Positions 1-8,729 of a stretch of DNA of 64,000 bases are shown one piece after another. Position 1 is the stretch's first letter. Every line of letters begins with the position of its first letter. Position numbers and translations under genes: made by a program. This DNA comes from Clostridiales bacterium (GTDB lineage Bacteria > Bacillota > Clostridia > Oscillospirales > Oscillospiraceae). The notes under the pieces were generated by a model, which was not told the origin of the DNA, made no database searches, and worked only from the letters and a program-made list of their open reading frames with translations. Location: assembly GCA_902363045.1 (NCBI GenBank), contig CABIYX010000001.1, positions 147,737-211,736 on the forward strand, in the 5' to 3' direction.

Positions 1-875
1 GCTGCGTGAAAAAGGATACCAATTGAAATATCTGTTGAAATCTATGCAGATGGCACGGTCTACCTATTATTTTGAGTTGAGCAAGGCCGATCAAGTTGCT
101 GTTCGAAACCATTGCTTGGCAGATGAAATCAAAGACATTTTCTCACAGCATAAAGGCCGCTACGGTGTGCGAAGAGTATATCAGGAACTGATAAAGCGCG
201 GCCACAAGGTCAATCATAAGCGGGTACAACGGCTTATGCACACTATGGGGTTGGCAGGAAAGCGCCCAAAGGAAAAGTATCATTCCTACAAGGGCGAGGT
301 CGGCAAGGTTGCTGAGAATATCCTTGACCGGGATTTCAGCACGACAGCTCCTATGCAAAAATGGACTACCGATGTATCTCAGTTCGGTTTTTCGTGGGGG
401 AAGTGTTATCTCTCTCCTATACTCGACATGAACACAAACGAAATCATTTCTTATGATTTATCTCAAAGTGCCAATATGGAACAGATCCAGAGAATGTTGG
501 CCGGCGCCTTTACGAAGTTTCCCTCTGTAGATGGCCTGATCTTTCACTCTGATCAAGGGTGGCAGTACCAGCACGTGTACTTCAGGCAGGCACTTAAAGA
601 TCACAAAATCATTCAATCCATGTCAAGGAAGGGCAACTGTTACGACAATTGCATCATGGAGACCTTCTTTGGACGGATGAAAAACGAGATGTTCTACGGG
701 CATGAAAAAGAGTATTCCTCTTTTGAAACATTTGCCAAGGCTGTTGACGGCTACATAAATTACTACAACAACGAAAGAATCCAAGAGAAAACAAAATGGA
801 TGCCTCCTACAAAATTCAGAGAGGCATCCATGTGCACCTAATTCAATTTTTTATGTGTCCAGAATTCTGGGTACA
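1..875 (+). mobile_element. IS3-family insertion sequence, 3' part
   Basis: This is the right-hand part of an IS3-family element. It holds the OrfB transposase frame, open through the left window edge, followed about 30 bases after the stop by a terminal-repeat-like sequence. Read inward on the minus strand the end begins TGTACCCAGAATTCTGGACA, which has the TG...CA form of IS3 termini. The left end and OrfA lie outside the window, so target duplication cannot be checked. The exact outer base (about 875) is an estimate. Confidence 0.8.
2..841 (+). CDS. IS3-family transposase OrfB (5' partial)
   Basis: DDE transposase subunit that catalyses excision and integration of the element, normally made as an OrfAB fusion by programmed frameshifting. 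The frame is already open at the first base of the window (L-R-E-K-G-Y), so the start is missing. An HTH_21-like region (HKGRYGVRRVYQEL) is followed by the rve integrase core with TTDVSQF, the FHSDQGWQY segment and the SMSRKGNCYDNCIMETFF block carrying the last acidic residue of the DDE triad. It ends with the usual YYNNERI...MPP tail. The catalytic segments all look intact, so the gene may be active if OrfA is present upstream. Confidence 0.93.
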   Translation: MREKGYQLKYLLKSMQMARSTYYFELSKADQVAVRNHCLADEIKDIFSQHKGRYGVRRVYQELIKRGHKVNHKRVQRLMHTMGLAGKRPKEKYHSYKGEVGKVAENILDRDFSTTAPMQKWTTDVSQFGFSWGKCYLSPILDMNTNEIISYDLSQSANMEQIQRMLAGAFTKFPSVDGLIFHSDQGWQYQHVYFRQALKDHKIIQSMSRKGNCYDNCIMETFFGRMKNEMFYGHEKEYSSFETFAKAVDGYINYYNNERIQEKTKWMPPTKFREASMCT

Positions 876-906
876 TATCAGAGCGGTAATGCCCTCAAAG
901 CGCCGT

Positions 907-1122
907 TTATTTTTTATCTGGAATGTGACGAAGAACATCTTCGACCCTGCAAGAAAGAATGTTGCAAAGGTCATTCAGCGTTGCGGTTGAAATATTTCGG
1001 TTTTGCTTCAAAGAATCCAATGTCCCCTTGCTGAAGGAATAGTCCTTTATTAAAGAGTAAGTTGTAATTCCCTTTCGACGCATAGTGTTCCAGAGCGGGT
1101 CGTAAGTAATAATAGAAACCAC
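907..1122 (-). CDS. Small XRE/Cro-CI type HTH protein
   Basis: A 71-residue protein made almost entirely of one helix-turn-helix domain of the Cro/CI class (YDPLWNTMRRKGITTYSLIKDYSFSKGTLDSLKQ, then STATLNDLCNILSCRVEDVL). This single-domain family is common beside mobile elements in Firmicutes and probably acts as a dimeric DNA-binding repressor. The frame begins with GTG at 1122 behind an AAAGGGG that sits very close to it, so the start could be a few codons off. It lies between the IS end and a second XRE gene, and the target is unknown. A CCCG-N6-CGGG palindrome at about 1169-1182, between the two regulators, is a possible operator. Confidence 0.65.
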   Translation of the reverse strand: MVSIITYDPLWNTMRRKGITTYSLIKDYSFSKGTLDSLKQNRNISTATLNDLCNILSCRVEDVLRHIPDKK

Positions 1123-1214
1123 CCCTTTGTGATTTCTATTATATTTGACATGCTGCCTCTTGAATATTCCCGTTATCTCGGGTATAATATCTTAATTACA
1201 CAATTTCATGCCTG

Positions 1215-1535
1215 TTAATTCTTCTCATTCAAGCGCCTGACCATCAACAAAACAGCTTCTAAATCCTGATCGTTCATCGACTTGATGCCATCTATGATCT
1301 CCTGCACCAAAATTGGATTTCGATATTCCGCTTCCTCATCGAAAAACAAACGGGGCGTGATACCGAGCGTGTCAATCAAATAGAGCAATTCTTTCACAGA
1401 TGGCTGGGAATACCCGGTGACAATGTTATGAATATAGTTCTTGCTATGCCCTAAATCATAACTTAACTGGTACTCGGAAACTCCCTTTTTTACCCGTAAT
1501 TCTGTAATACGGTTTCTGATAAAGTCCATCTCCAT
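1215..1535 (-). CDS. XRE-family transcriptional regulator
   Basis: A 106-residue protein with an N-terminal HTH of about 60 residues (IRNRITELRVKKGVSEYQLSYDLGHSKNYIHNI, then PSVKELLYLIDTLGITPRLFF) and a short helical C-terminus for dimer contacts (DGIKSMNDQDLEAVLLMVRRL). The frame is open further upstream, but ATG 1535 is preceded by GGTGGAGGAAT at good spacing, so that start is preferred. It is divergent from the gene at 1678 and may control it. It resembles regulators that police mobile-element modules. No ligand domain is visible. Confidence 0.78.
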   Translation of the reverse strand: MEMDFIRNRITELRVKKGVSEYQLSYDLGHSKNYIHNIVTGYSQPSVKELLYLIDTLGITPRLFFDEEAEYRNPILVQEIIDGIKSMNDQDLEAVLLMVRRLNEKN

Positions 1536-1677
1536 ATACGATTCCTCCACCACCATTTTCCCCATGGTACACTTTTGTGGTGTGACATTAGGGTACGGAT
1601 GGTGTGCTTTTTTATGCAGTAGCACTTTATTGGTGTTGTAATTGGGTAAAATGCCACACGGGAAAAGAGAGAAACGC

Positions 1678-2562
1678 ATGGATAGAGAAAAAGAATCGCC
1701 CCCGGAGAGGCTACCGTTCTGTTTGGACGACACAGTTGGTGAAATCGTAAGGGCAAGCCAGGAGTGTCCTGGCGTCTACTATATCGCAGCCAGAAAACAG
1801 GACGGCAAGTTTTTGGCAGATGAATACTATGTGGTGGAAAAATCCTCGCCAGCCATATCAAAAGAGGCTATGGCATATGGGAGGATGCCTGAAGAGGACT
1901 CCCGTGTGCTGCTCTATTCGTTTGCGGAAGAGCGGCGGGGATATAAAATCATTGAGTATGAGATCTACCGGTACCAGGTCCGGCACGGAATATATGCAGA
2001 CGGACAGACCTCGCTTCGTGATATTGCTTTTTACAATATGGAGTATCATCCGGAATACTTTGGACCTTACCCAGCGCCCCTTGCCACACCGCGGGGCCGC
2101 ACTGCACGCTACAAGCCGCTGATGAACGGGATCTTCTGGATCGAAACAGGCACAGGAGAGGAAGTCCTCGCTGTCTGCTATCCTATTTGGAACTGCGACT
2201 TCTCAGAAACCGTATTAAAGCAATCGGAGCAGACCGAAGAGGATGTGCGGGAAGGAATTGACAACACCTTGGGGTATCTGTTCTTTTCCAAGCGGGCCAG
2301 CAGCCTCGCCTTGTTTGAACTATGGGGGCAGTACGAGGAGTTAAGGGCTGGCGGCCTAATCGACTACCCCGCATTGATGAACTATATCTGGGCCCATTTC
2401 CCGGAGTACGCCGCCACATACAATATACAGAATCAGATGGGGATGCACGATACCTTCGGCCTGCTGATGAACGCGCTTGGGACGGAGGTGGAATTGCAGA
2501 ACAACCCGAACAAGGTAATTGCAATGTCAAAAGCCGCCGGGCTTGATTTCCTGAATTTCTAA
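1678..2562 (+). CDS. Unrecognised protein, 294 aa
   Basis: I do not recognise the family. The protein appears soluble, with no signal peptide or membrane segment, many aromatic residues (YYIAARKQDG, FYNMEYHPEYFGPYP, YIWAHFPEYAATYNIQN) and a compact alpha/beta look. The start is uncertain: an in-frame TTG at 1642 and ATG at 1651 exist, but ATG 1678 follows a purine-rich GGGAAAAGAGAG and is the most plausible. It lies divergent from an XRE gene and 32 bases upstream of a second unrecognised gene that ends at a strong terminator, so the two probably form an operon. It could be cargo of the mobile island. Confidence 0.6.
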   Translation: MDREKESPPERLPFCLDDTVGEIVRASQECPGVYYIAARKQDGKFLADEYYVVEKSSPAISKEAMAYGRMPEEDSRVLLYSFAEERRGYKIIEYEIYRYQVRHGIYADGQTSLRDIAFYNMEYHPEYFGPYPAPLATPRGRTARYKPLMNGIFWIETGTGEEVLAVCYPIWNCDFSETVLKQSEQTEEDVREGIDNTLGYLFFSKRASSLALFELWGQYEELRAGGLIDYPALMNYIWAHFPEYAATYNIQNQMGMHDTFGLLMNALGTEVELQNNPNKVIAMSKAAGLDFLNF

Positions 2563-2594
2563 TGGGGCTACAAATGGACGGATCAGGTGGAACA

Positions 2595-3212
2595 ATGAAC
2601 TGGGATCAAAATAAAGAACTGGTAGAGCAAATCCTTCGCACCGGCATGTATGCAAAGCTGTATGATGAAGAAACAACATATGGGTACCTGACCTATTTAA
2701 CCTACCGGGTGGAGGACGCGCTGTTCACCTGGAAAAAAGAAAGCGATGTGGACGGGTTTTGGGCCGACCTCACATGGGAGGAATATATCGCCTTTTTGCG
2801 GCGAGAAAAGTCATTGGTCCTGGCGGCACAAAGGGTGCTGCTCAACACCGTGATTGCGTTCCCTGCCTCCGCATTTGACTTTACATTGGAGGAAGCGGAA
2901 GTGGACTTTCCCGTAACGCGTTATGACAGCGCCGGGATGCTCCATATGGCAAAGCTCTATTCCTTCGAGAACTACACCTCAATCGTAGAGTTTCTGATGT
3001 TCCGAGCAGAGAGGGCATATTATCTGTTACGGAAAAAGCAGCGGGGCCCCCACTACACATGGGAGCTTTATATCGTGGAGCTGCTTCACAGCCAAAGGGA
3101 ATTTGTAGACCCATTATCAAGGGCCTTCCGCAACGCACTGGCCCAACTGAACTTTCTCCCGGCGTGGCAGGTGATCTATCCAACTATTCAAGAGGCCACA
3201 GAAATAGAATGA
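2595..3212 (+). CDS. Unrecognised protein, 205 aa
   Basis: I do not recognise the family. The predicted product is soluble, mainly helical and rich in aromatic and acidic residues (TYGYLTYLTYRVEDALFTW, FWADLTWEEYIAFLRREKS). The frame is open from 2562, but ATG 2595 has AGGTGG five bases upstream and gives a clean start. It follows the 294-aa gene closely and is the last gene before an intrinsic terminator. Together with the divergent XRE gene it looks like a self-contained regulated two-gene unit. No catalytic motif was seen. Confidence 0.6.
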   Translation: MNWDQNKELVEQILRTGMYAKLYDEETTYGYLTYLTYRVEDALFTWKKESDVDGFWADLTWEEYIAFLRREKSLVLAAQRVLLNTVIAFPASAFDFTLEEAEVDFPVTRYDSAGMLHMAKLYSFENYTSIVEFLMFRAERAYYLLRKKQRGPHYTWELYIVELLHSQREFVDPLSRAFRNALAQLNFLPAWQVIYPTIQEATEIE

Positions 3213-3217
3213 CATGA

Positions 3218-3250
3218 AAAGACCCCGCAGATTCGGTCTGCGGGGTCTTT
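3218..3250 (+). terminator. Intrinsic terminator after the two-gene unit
   Basis: Perfect 13-bp arms AAAGACCCCGCAG / CTGCGGGGTCTTT with a 7-base loop and T-rich flank, lying 6 bases after the stop at 3212. Confidence 0.9.
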
Positions 3251-3275
3251 CGCTCTCTTATTCTGAGCTCTCCTC

Positions 3276-3332
3276 TTGACAAATACAAACCATAGTGCTA
3301 TATTCAAAACATCGTTATAAAACGGTGTTTTG
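3276..3332 (+). promoter_or_regulatory. Sigma-70-type promoter plus palindromic operator of the TetR gene
   Basis: TTGACA (3276-3281), 17-base spacer, TATATT (3299-3304). Directly downstream at 3305-3332 is a near-perfect 28-base palindrome with outer arms CAAAACA and TGTTTTG and inner arms CGTT and AACG. Its position over the transcription start and just before the TetR gene suggests autorepression. Confidence 0.82.
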
Positions 3333-3343
3333 AAAAAGGAGGA

Positions 3344-3973
3344 ATGACAGTGGCAAAACAAAAGGCGGGTGTCTATGACAAGGTGCTGGAGTGTGCCAAG
3401 GAGGAGTTTTTGTCCAAGGGGTTTCTGGACGCTTCTCTGCGCACCATAGCTCAGGCGGCGGAAACCAGCACCGGCTCTATCTATACCCGCTTCGGGGATA
3501 AGGAGGGGCTGTTCCGGGCCATTGCGGAGCCGGTGGTGGATCAGTTCAAGGCTATGTTCCGCAGGGTGCAGGAGGATTTTCACCAGCTCAGTGAGGAGGA
3601 ACAGCGTGCGGATATGGGACAGTACACCGCCCGCCACCAGGAGGAGATGCTGGACTACATCTACGACCACTTTGATGTGTTCCGCCTGTTGCTGGACGGG
3701 GCCCACGGCACCCGGTTTTCCTGCTTCCTGGACGAGCTGGTGGACATCGAGGTCGAGTACACCTACAAGTACATGGAGGTCATCGGCTGTGAGAGCGTCA
3801 AGTCCGGTCTGGTGACGGAGGAGTTCATCCATATCATCGTCACCGCCTACTTCAACGGCATGTTTGAGGTGGTGCGGCACAACATGGACCGTGCCGCCGC
3901 CCACCGCTATGTCAAGATGCTCAACCGCTACCACATGGCGGGATTCTCCACCGTGTTTGACCCTCAGCCCTGA
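3344..3973 (+). CDS. TetR/AcrR-family regulator
   Basis: A 209-residue repressor with the canonical N-terminal HTH (VLECAKEEFLSKGFLDASLRTIAQAAETSTGSIYTRFGDKEGLF) and a helical ligand/dimerisation domain. ATG 3344 sits only one base from GGAGG; GTG 3350 has ideal spacing and may be the true start (207 aa). It is transcribed from its own consensus promoter with an overlapping palindrome and lies 79 bases upstream of the ABC exporter pair. It therefore probably represses itself and possibly the transporter. The ligand is unknown; exporter substrates or cell stress signals are typical for the family. Confidence 0.9.
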   Translation: MTVAKQKAGVYDKVLECAKEEFLSKGFLDASLRTIAQAAETSTGSIYTRFGDKEGLFRAIAEPVVDQFKAMFRRVQEDFHQLSEEEQRADMGQYTARHQEEMLDYIYDHFDVFRLLLDGAHGTRFSCFLDELVDIEVEYTYKYMEVIGCESVKSGLVTEEFIHIIVTAYFNGMFEVVRHNMDRAAAHRYVKMLNRYHMAGFSTVFDPQP

Positions 3974-4016
3974 CAAGAGGCTGTGCCTTTGGGTGCAGCC
4001 CTCCCATTTGCGCAAA

Positions 4017-4034
4017 AGTTAGCGATCACTAACT
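4017..4034. promoter_or_regulatory. 18-bp palindrome upstream of the ABC pair
   Basis: AGTTAGCGATCACTAACT, arms AGTTAG/CTAACT, placed just before the ribosome site of the first ABC gene. Its core TTAGCGAT-N-ACTAA recurs upstream of the AhpC gene at 15527-15544. It differs from the TetR-gene palindrome, so a second regulator seems to act here. The TTAG...CTAA half-sites resemble DtxR/IdeR-type metal boxes, which is only an analogy. Confidence 0.6.
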
Positions 4035-4052
4035 AAAAAGGAGGAATTTATC

Positions 4053-5795
4053 ATGAAACAACAAAGTCCCATGCTCCGTCTGTGGGAGCTGGGAGAGGGA
4101 CAACAGGGCGGCCTGAAGCGGGCGGTCCTGTCCGCTGTGGTGGGGGTACTGTTTGGGATGCTCCCCTACTTTGCCGTGGCTCAGATCATTCTCGGCCTAT
4201 TGTCTGGAAACCAGGAATCCTCGTTCTACCTGACCTGGTGCGCAGTGGCGCTCGTGGGCTTTTTGCTCCGGGCCACCCTGTATTCCCTGGCTCTATCCCA
4301 ATCCCACAAGGCCACCTTTGCTATCCTGAAATCTATCCGGGAGAAAGTGCTGGAGAAACTGCCAAAGATGCCTCTGGGTACGATTCTGGACACCTCCAGC
4401 GGCCAGATGAAGCAGGTCATCGTAGATCAGGTGGAGAGCATGGAGCGGCCTCTGGCCCATCTTCTGCCGGAGATGACCGCCAATGTGCTGGGACCGGTGT
4501 GCATCTTGATCTATCTGTTCGTGCTGGACTGGCGGATGGCCCTTTTGAGTCTGGTGTCCATCCCGGTGGGCATGGCTTTCATGATGGCGGTCATGGCCGG
4601 CTACGGCAAGCAGTACGAGGGCTCGGTCAAAACCACCCAAGCCATGAACAGCGCCATTGTGGAGTACATCGGCGGCATTGAGGTCATCAAGGCGTTTAAC
4701 CAGGGCAAGCAGTCCTATGCCCGCTTCTCCGACAGCGTAAAGGCCAACGCCTCCTACTTCTACCACTGGATGAAGAGCTGCCAGATGCCGGTCTCTTTGG
4801 CCCGTGCCATCTCGCCCACCACCATGATCACCATTCTGCCGGTGGGCTGGCTCCTCTATACCGGAGGGAGTTTGCCCATCGAGACCTTTATCACCACCAT
4901 CGTCCTGCCCCTGGGCATTGCCGGGCCCCTGCTGGCCGCCATGGACTTTGTGGACAGTCTCGCCAAGGTGGGCACCATTGTGGGCTCGGTGGACGCCATT
5001 TTGAACGGAGCGGAACAGGACCACGGGGAAACGCCAGCGGAGTTCCAGGGGCGGGGCATCCAGCTCTCCCATGTGTCCTTCGGCTACCACGCGGACAAGG
5101 AAGTGCTCCACGATGTATCTCTCACCATCCCCGCCGGGACCATGACCGCCTTTGTGGGGCCCTCCGGATCGGGCAAGTCCACCATCGCCAAGCTGATCGC
5201 CGGCTTTTGGGATGTGACCTCCGGCGCCATCACCCTGGGCGGGCAGGACTTGAATCGGGTCCCGCTGAAGCAACTCTACGACCAGGTGGCCTTTGTCTCC
5301 CAGGACAACTACCTCTTTGACGAGAGCATCCGGGAGAACATCCGCATGGGCCGCCCGGCGGCCACCGACGCAGAGGTGGAGGCCGTGGCAAAAGCCGCCG
5401 GGTGTGACGCCTTTATCCGCAGTCTGGAACACGGCTATGACACGGTGGTGGGCGGAGGCGGCGCCCATCTGTCCGGCGGCGAGCGCCAGCGTATCGCCAT
5501 CGCCCGGGCCATGCTCAAGGACGCGCCCATTGTGGTGCTGGACGAGGCGACTGCCTACATAGACCCCGAGAACGAGGCCGTGGTCCAGCAGGCCGTGGGC
5601 AAGCTGGTGGCGGGAAAGACCGTACTGGTCATCGCCCACCGCCTCAGCACCATCACCGGCGCGGATCAGATCGTGGTAGTCAATGGCGGCCGCAGCCAGG
5701 ATGTGGGCACCCACGGGGAACTTTTGAAGAACTGCCCGCTGTATCAGGAGATGTGGCGGGCGCATATGGGCGCAAAGGAGGGAGAGCAGGCATGA
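4053..5795 (+). CDS. ABC transporter, fused permease-ATPase (IrtA/YbtP-like half)
   Basis: A 580-residue half-transporter: six-helix membrane domain (about residues 25-310) followed by an ATPase domain with Walker A GPSGSGKST (369-377), signature LSGGE (473-477), Walker B VVLDEA and the H-loop IAHRLST. It couples ATP hydrolysis to movement of an unknown substrate and should pair with the next gene, which overlaps it by four bases (ATGA). The TetR-plus-two-fused-ABC layout resembles siderophore/iron-linked IrtAB and YbtPQ pairs as well as multidrug exporters. The upstream palindrome shared with AhpC favours a metal or redox link. AAGGAGG precedes the ATG. Confidence 0.92.
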   Translation: MKQQSPMLRLWELGEGQQGGLKRAVLSAVVGVLFGMLPYFAVAQIILGLLSGNQESSFYLTWCAVALVGFLLRATLYSLALSQSHKATFAILKSIREKVLEKLPKMPLGTILDTSSGQMKQVIVDQVESMERPLAHLLPEMTANVLGPVCILIYLFVLDWRMALLSLVSIPVGMAFMMAVMAGYGKQYEGSVKTTQAMNSAIVEYIGGIEVIKAFNQGKQSYARFSDSVKANASYFYHWMKSCQMPVSLARAISPTTMITILPVGWLLYTGGSLPIETFITTIVLPLGIAGPLLAAMDFVDSLAKVGTIVGSVDAILNGAEQDHGETPAEFQGRGIQLSHVSFGYHADKEVLHDVSLTIPAGTMTAFVGPSGSGKSTIAKLIAGFWDVTSGAITLGGQDLNRVPLKQLYDQVAFVSQDNYLFDESIRENIRMGRPAATDAEVEAVAKAAGCDAFIRSLEHGYDTVVGGGGAHLSGGERQRIAIARAMLKDAPIVVLDEATAYIDPENEAVVQQAVGKLVAGKTVLVIAHRLSTITGADQIVVVNGGRSQDVGTHGELLKNCPLYQEMWRAHMGAKEGEQA

Positions 5796-7522
5796 TCGGT
5801 GTTTTGAAAAAAATCTGGGACTTTGCCGGAGAGGAGCAGGACAATATCCGGAAGTCCATGATTTTAGGTTTCTTTTACGCGGTGTTCCATATGTTCCAGA
5901 TCGCGGCCATCTATGTGGTGGTGCTGGCCCTGGTGGGCGGCTCCACAGACTCCGCCCCGGCCTGGCAGGCGCTGGGGCTTCTGCTGGCCAGCATTCTGGG
6001 CCGGGCGGTCCTCAACCGCTTCAGCCAGCTCCAGCAGACCCACGCCGGCTACTTCATGGTGGCGAACAAGCGCATTTCCATTGGCGACAAGCTCAAGCGG
6101 GTCCCCATGGGCTATTTCAACGACCAGAGCTTGGGAGAACTCACCGGCATCACCACCACCGTTCTGGACGAGGTGGAGAGTACCGGCCCCATGGTGCTGG
6201 TCGGTATCCTGGGCGGCCTGATCAATTCCGCCGTCATGCTGCTGTGCGTCCTGTTCTGGGACTGGCGGATCGGCCTGCTGGCCCTGGCGGGGATGCTGGT
6301 GTATCTGGCCCTCCTCTCCGGAATGGAGAAGCAGTCCGCCAAGATTGCCCCCAAGCGCCAGCGGGACGAGGCCCGGCTGGTGGAGGCAGTGCTGGAGCAG
6401 CTCCAGGGCATGAGCGTCATCAAGTCCTTTAACCTGACCGGAAAGGGCGACAAGCGGGTGCGGCAGGCGCTGGAGGACAGCCGGGCGAACAATCTGGCGG
6501 TGGAGAAGCTGTTTACTCCCTATATCTGGGGCCAGGAGATGGTCCTCCACCTGTTCAGCGTTCTAATTCTGGCGGCGTCGGTGGGGCTGTGCCTGACGGG
6601 AGCTATGTCCCTCGCCAATGCGCTGATGGCGGTCATCGTCTCTTTCCTGATCTTCTCCCAGATCCAGTCCGCGGGCAGCGGCGTGTCCGCCCTGCGTCTG
6701 GTGGGCAGTTCCATCGACCACGCCAACCAGGTAGACGACATCCCGGAGATGGACCAGCGTGGCACGGCCATCCGTCCGGAGAGCCACGAGATTGTATTCG
6801 ACCATGTGAACTTCTCCTATGGAAGCCGCCCCATCCTCAAGGATGTGTCACTGATCATCCCGGACCGGACCACCACCGCCATTGTGGGGCCCTCCGGCTC
6901 CGGCAAGACCACCCTCTGCAACCTGATCGCCCGGTTTTGGGATGTGGACGGCGGCCGTGTGACCATCGGCGGCCGGGATGTGCGGGAGTACACGCTGGAG
7001 TCCCTCATGGAGCAGGTGAGCATGGTGTTCCAGCGGGTGTACCTCTTTGCCGACACGGTGGAGAACAACATCAAGTTCGGCTGCCCGGGCGCTACCCATA
7101 AGCAGGTGGTGGAGGCCGCTAAAAAGGCGTGCTGCCACGACTTTATCTCCGCCCTGCCGGATGGATATAATACGGTAATTGGCGAGGGAGGAGCCACGCT
7201 CTCCGGCGGAGAGAAGCAGCGCATCTCCATCGCCCGGTGTCTCTTGAAGGACGCGCCCATCGTCATCTTCGATGAGGCCACGGCCAATGTGGACCCCGAG
7301 AATGAGGACCAGCTCCAAAAGGCTATGGAGGCCCTGACGCGGGAGAAGACCGTGCTGATGATCGCCCACCGGCTCAAGACGGTGCGGGGCGCGGACCAGA
7401 TCCTGGTGGTGGACCAGGGCCGCGTCGTCCAAAAGGGTACCCACGACGAACTGATCCGGCAGGCGGGCATCTACCGGGATTTCGTCTCCGAGCGGACGGA
7501 GTCCAGCCGCTGGACACTCTGA
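5792..7522 (+). CDS. ABC transporter, fused permease-ATPase (IrtB/YbtQ-like half)
   Basis: A 576-residue partner of the preceding half-transporter. ATG 5792 is chosen because it forms an ATGA overlap with the upstream stop and follows AAGGAGGGAG; a longer upstream frame exists but lacks a ribosome site. The N-terminal transmembrane region (FYAVFHMFQIAAIYVVVLAL and further helices) precedes an ATPase domain with GPSGSGKTT, ATLSGGEKQRISIARCLL and IVIFDEATANVDPENED. Walker B glutamate and signature residues are intact, so both halves of the heterodimer look catalytically competent. A strong terminator follows. Confidence 0.92.
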   Translation: MIGVLKKIWDFAGEEQDNIRKSMILGFFYAVFHMFQIAAIYVVVLALVGGSTDSAPAWQALGLLLASILGRAVLNRFSQLQQTHAGYFMVANKRISIGDKLKRVPMGYFNDQSLGELTGITTTVLDEVESTGPMVLVGILGGLINSAVMLLCVLFWDWRIGLLALAGMLVYLALLSGMEKQSAKIAPKRQRDEARLVEAVLEQLQGMSVIKSFNLTGKGDKRVRQALEDSRANNLAVEKLFTPYIWGQEMVLHLFSVLILAASVGLCLTGAMSLANALMAVIVSFLIFSQIQSAGSGVSALRLVGSSIDHANQVDDIPEMDQRGTAIRPESHEIVFDHVNFSYGSRPILKDVSLIIPDRTTTAIVGPSGSGKTTLCNLIARFWDVDGGRVTIGGRDVREYTLESLMEQVSMVFQRVYLFADTVENNIKFGCPGATHKQVVEAAKKACCHDFISALPDGYNTVIGEGGATLSGGEKQRISIARCLLKDAPIVIFDEATANVDPENEDQLQKAMEALTREKTVLMIAHRLKTVRGADQILVVDQGRVVQKGTHDELIRQAGIYRDFVSERTESSRWTL

Positions 7523-7538
7523 GCGTATAGCAAAATTG

Positions 7539-7578
7539 AAAACGCGGTGCAGGATCAGAATGTCCGCACCGCGTTTTT
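7539..7578 (+). terminator. Intrinsic terminator of the ABC operon
   Basis: Arms AAAACGCGGTGC and GCACCGCGTTTTT around a 15-base loop, ending in a T run 56 bases after the last ABC stop. Confidence 0.9.
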
Positions 7579-7744
7579 GATTGCTGAATGCTCTCTTATT
7601 GGGTACACGGGGCGGGCGTTTCTAAAATGACCTGTGCATCTGTAATTTTATACACCTAAAAAGATTGATAGCAGCCACTATATTGACTATGATGTTCTAT
7701 GCTGCTGCCTAATCAAATCAGATTGAGAAGGTTTGAATTTCCTA

Positions 7745-7787
7745 TTGACATATGTCCGAAAACGGATATAATATATATGAAATCGGA
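7745..7787 (+). promoter_or_regulatory. MarR gene promoter with overlapping palindrome
   Basis: TTGACA (7745-7750), 16-base spacer, TATAAT (7767-7772). The spacer holds the inverted repeat TGTCCG-AAAA-CGGATA, and a further CGGATATT half-site lies at about 7783 ahead of the ribosome site. MarR proteins commonly bind such repeats in their own promoter, so autoregulation is likely. Confidence 0.75.
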
Positions 7788-7803
7788 TATTAAGGAGGCC
7801 GTG

Positions 7804-8235
7804 ATGAACTGCGAAAGTGCAAGAAAATATGCCTATCTGTCTGCGGAGATCACTTCCCTATATCATGAAGCAGCTGTAAAAATAGGCGTTTCTGATACTG
7901 TCTTGGATATTCTGTATGTCCTTTGCGAGCAGGAAGGACAATGCCTTCAAAGCGACATATTCAGACTGACAGGGATCAGCCGGCAAACGATCAACTCGGC
8001 GATCCGCAAATTGGAGCGGGATGGGCTTGCCTATCTGAAGCAGGGGGAAGGCCGGAATACATTGGTCTGTTTGACCGAAAAGGGGCGGGATTTTTCTGCT
8101 CAAAAAGTCCGCCCACTATTCCAGATTGAAAATAAGATATGGAGCGAATGGACAGTCGATGAGCAAGAGCGGTATCTTCTATTCACACAAAAGTACCGGG
8201 ACTCGTTCAAAAAATACCTGCATGAAGATCTGTAA
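7804..8235 (+). CDS. MarR-family transcriptional regulator
   Basis: A 143-residue winged-helix regulator. The recognition region reads LQSDIFRLTGISRQTINSAIRKLERDGLAYLKQ, followed by the wing (GEGRNTLVCLTEKGRDF) and a C-terminal dimerisation helix. ATG 7804 is chosen because AAGGAGG lies directly upstream; a longer in-frame extension contains the promoter and is not real. It heads a same-strand run with the RNHCP protein, a MATE exporter and a kinase-like gene, so it may sense a compound handled by that cassette. Local GC is lower than in the ABC operon, consistent with separate acquisition. Confidence 0.9.
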   Translation: MNCESARKYAYLSAEITSLYHEAAVKIGVSDTVLDILYVLCEQEGQCLQSDIFRLTGISRQTINSAIRKLERDGLAYLKQGEGRNTLVCLTEKGRDFSAQKVRPLFQIENKIWSEWTVDEQERYLLFTQKYRDSFKKYLHEDL

Positions 8236-8267
8236 TCGTATCTGTCCTCGCCCATCAAGGAGCAGTT

Positions 8268-8699
8268 ATGAACAGAGAAAATAAGCGCAAGCAGTATGAA
8301 AAAGGGTACTATAAAACACATGGGTGCAGCGACAGCTTCACCTGTAAGGTATGCGGCAGATTAGTCGTGCCCACCGGAGCGGGAAGCGACCACCGCAATC
8401 ATTGCCCAAACTGTCTCAGCAGTCTGCATTTGGACATTGAGCCTGGAGATCGGGAAGCAGACTGCGGAGGGATCATGGACCCGGTGGGCGTTTGGGTCAG
8501 AAAAAATGGCGAGTGGGCGATCATCCACCGATGCAGGAGATGCGGGCATTTAAGTTCAAACCGGGTGGCGGCCGACGATAATCCCATGAAGCTGATGTCG
8601 ATTGCGATGAAACCACTCTCCCAACCACCGTTCCCATTGGAAAAAATCGAGGAAATGACCGCTCTCATGGGCGGAGATGGACAGTTATCTTACGGATAA
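8268..8699 (+). CDS. RNHCP domain protein
   Basis: A 143-residue protein of the RNHCP family, named for its conserved motif (here SDHRNHCPNCL). Paired cysteines, CKVCGRL, HCPNCL and HRCRRCGHLSSNR, suggest two zinc ribbons. Family members are often small stand-alone proteins in Firmicutes, thought to bind nucleic acid, with no firm role. AAGGAGCAGTT precedes the ATG. It sits 32 bases after the MarR gene and probably shares its transcript. The next gene has its own promoter. Confidence 0.82.
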   Translation: MNRENKRKQYEKGYYKTHGCSDSFTCKVCGRLVVPTGAGSDHRNHCPNCLSSLHLDIEPGDREADCGGIMDPVGVWVRKNGEWAIIHRCRRCGHLSSNRVAADDNPMKLMSIAMKPLSQPPFPLEKIEEMTALMGGDGQLSYG

Positions 8700-8729
8700 A
8701 AGCGGACACCATAAATCCGAACATATTGC

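Noticed and set aside
1145..1188. TTGACA at 1145 with TATAAT at 1183 as one promoter
   Set aside because: The spacing is 32 bases, too long for one promoter; a TTGAAT-17-TATAAT pair exists on the plus strand but would point into a minus-strand gene.
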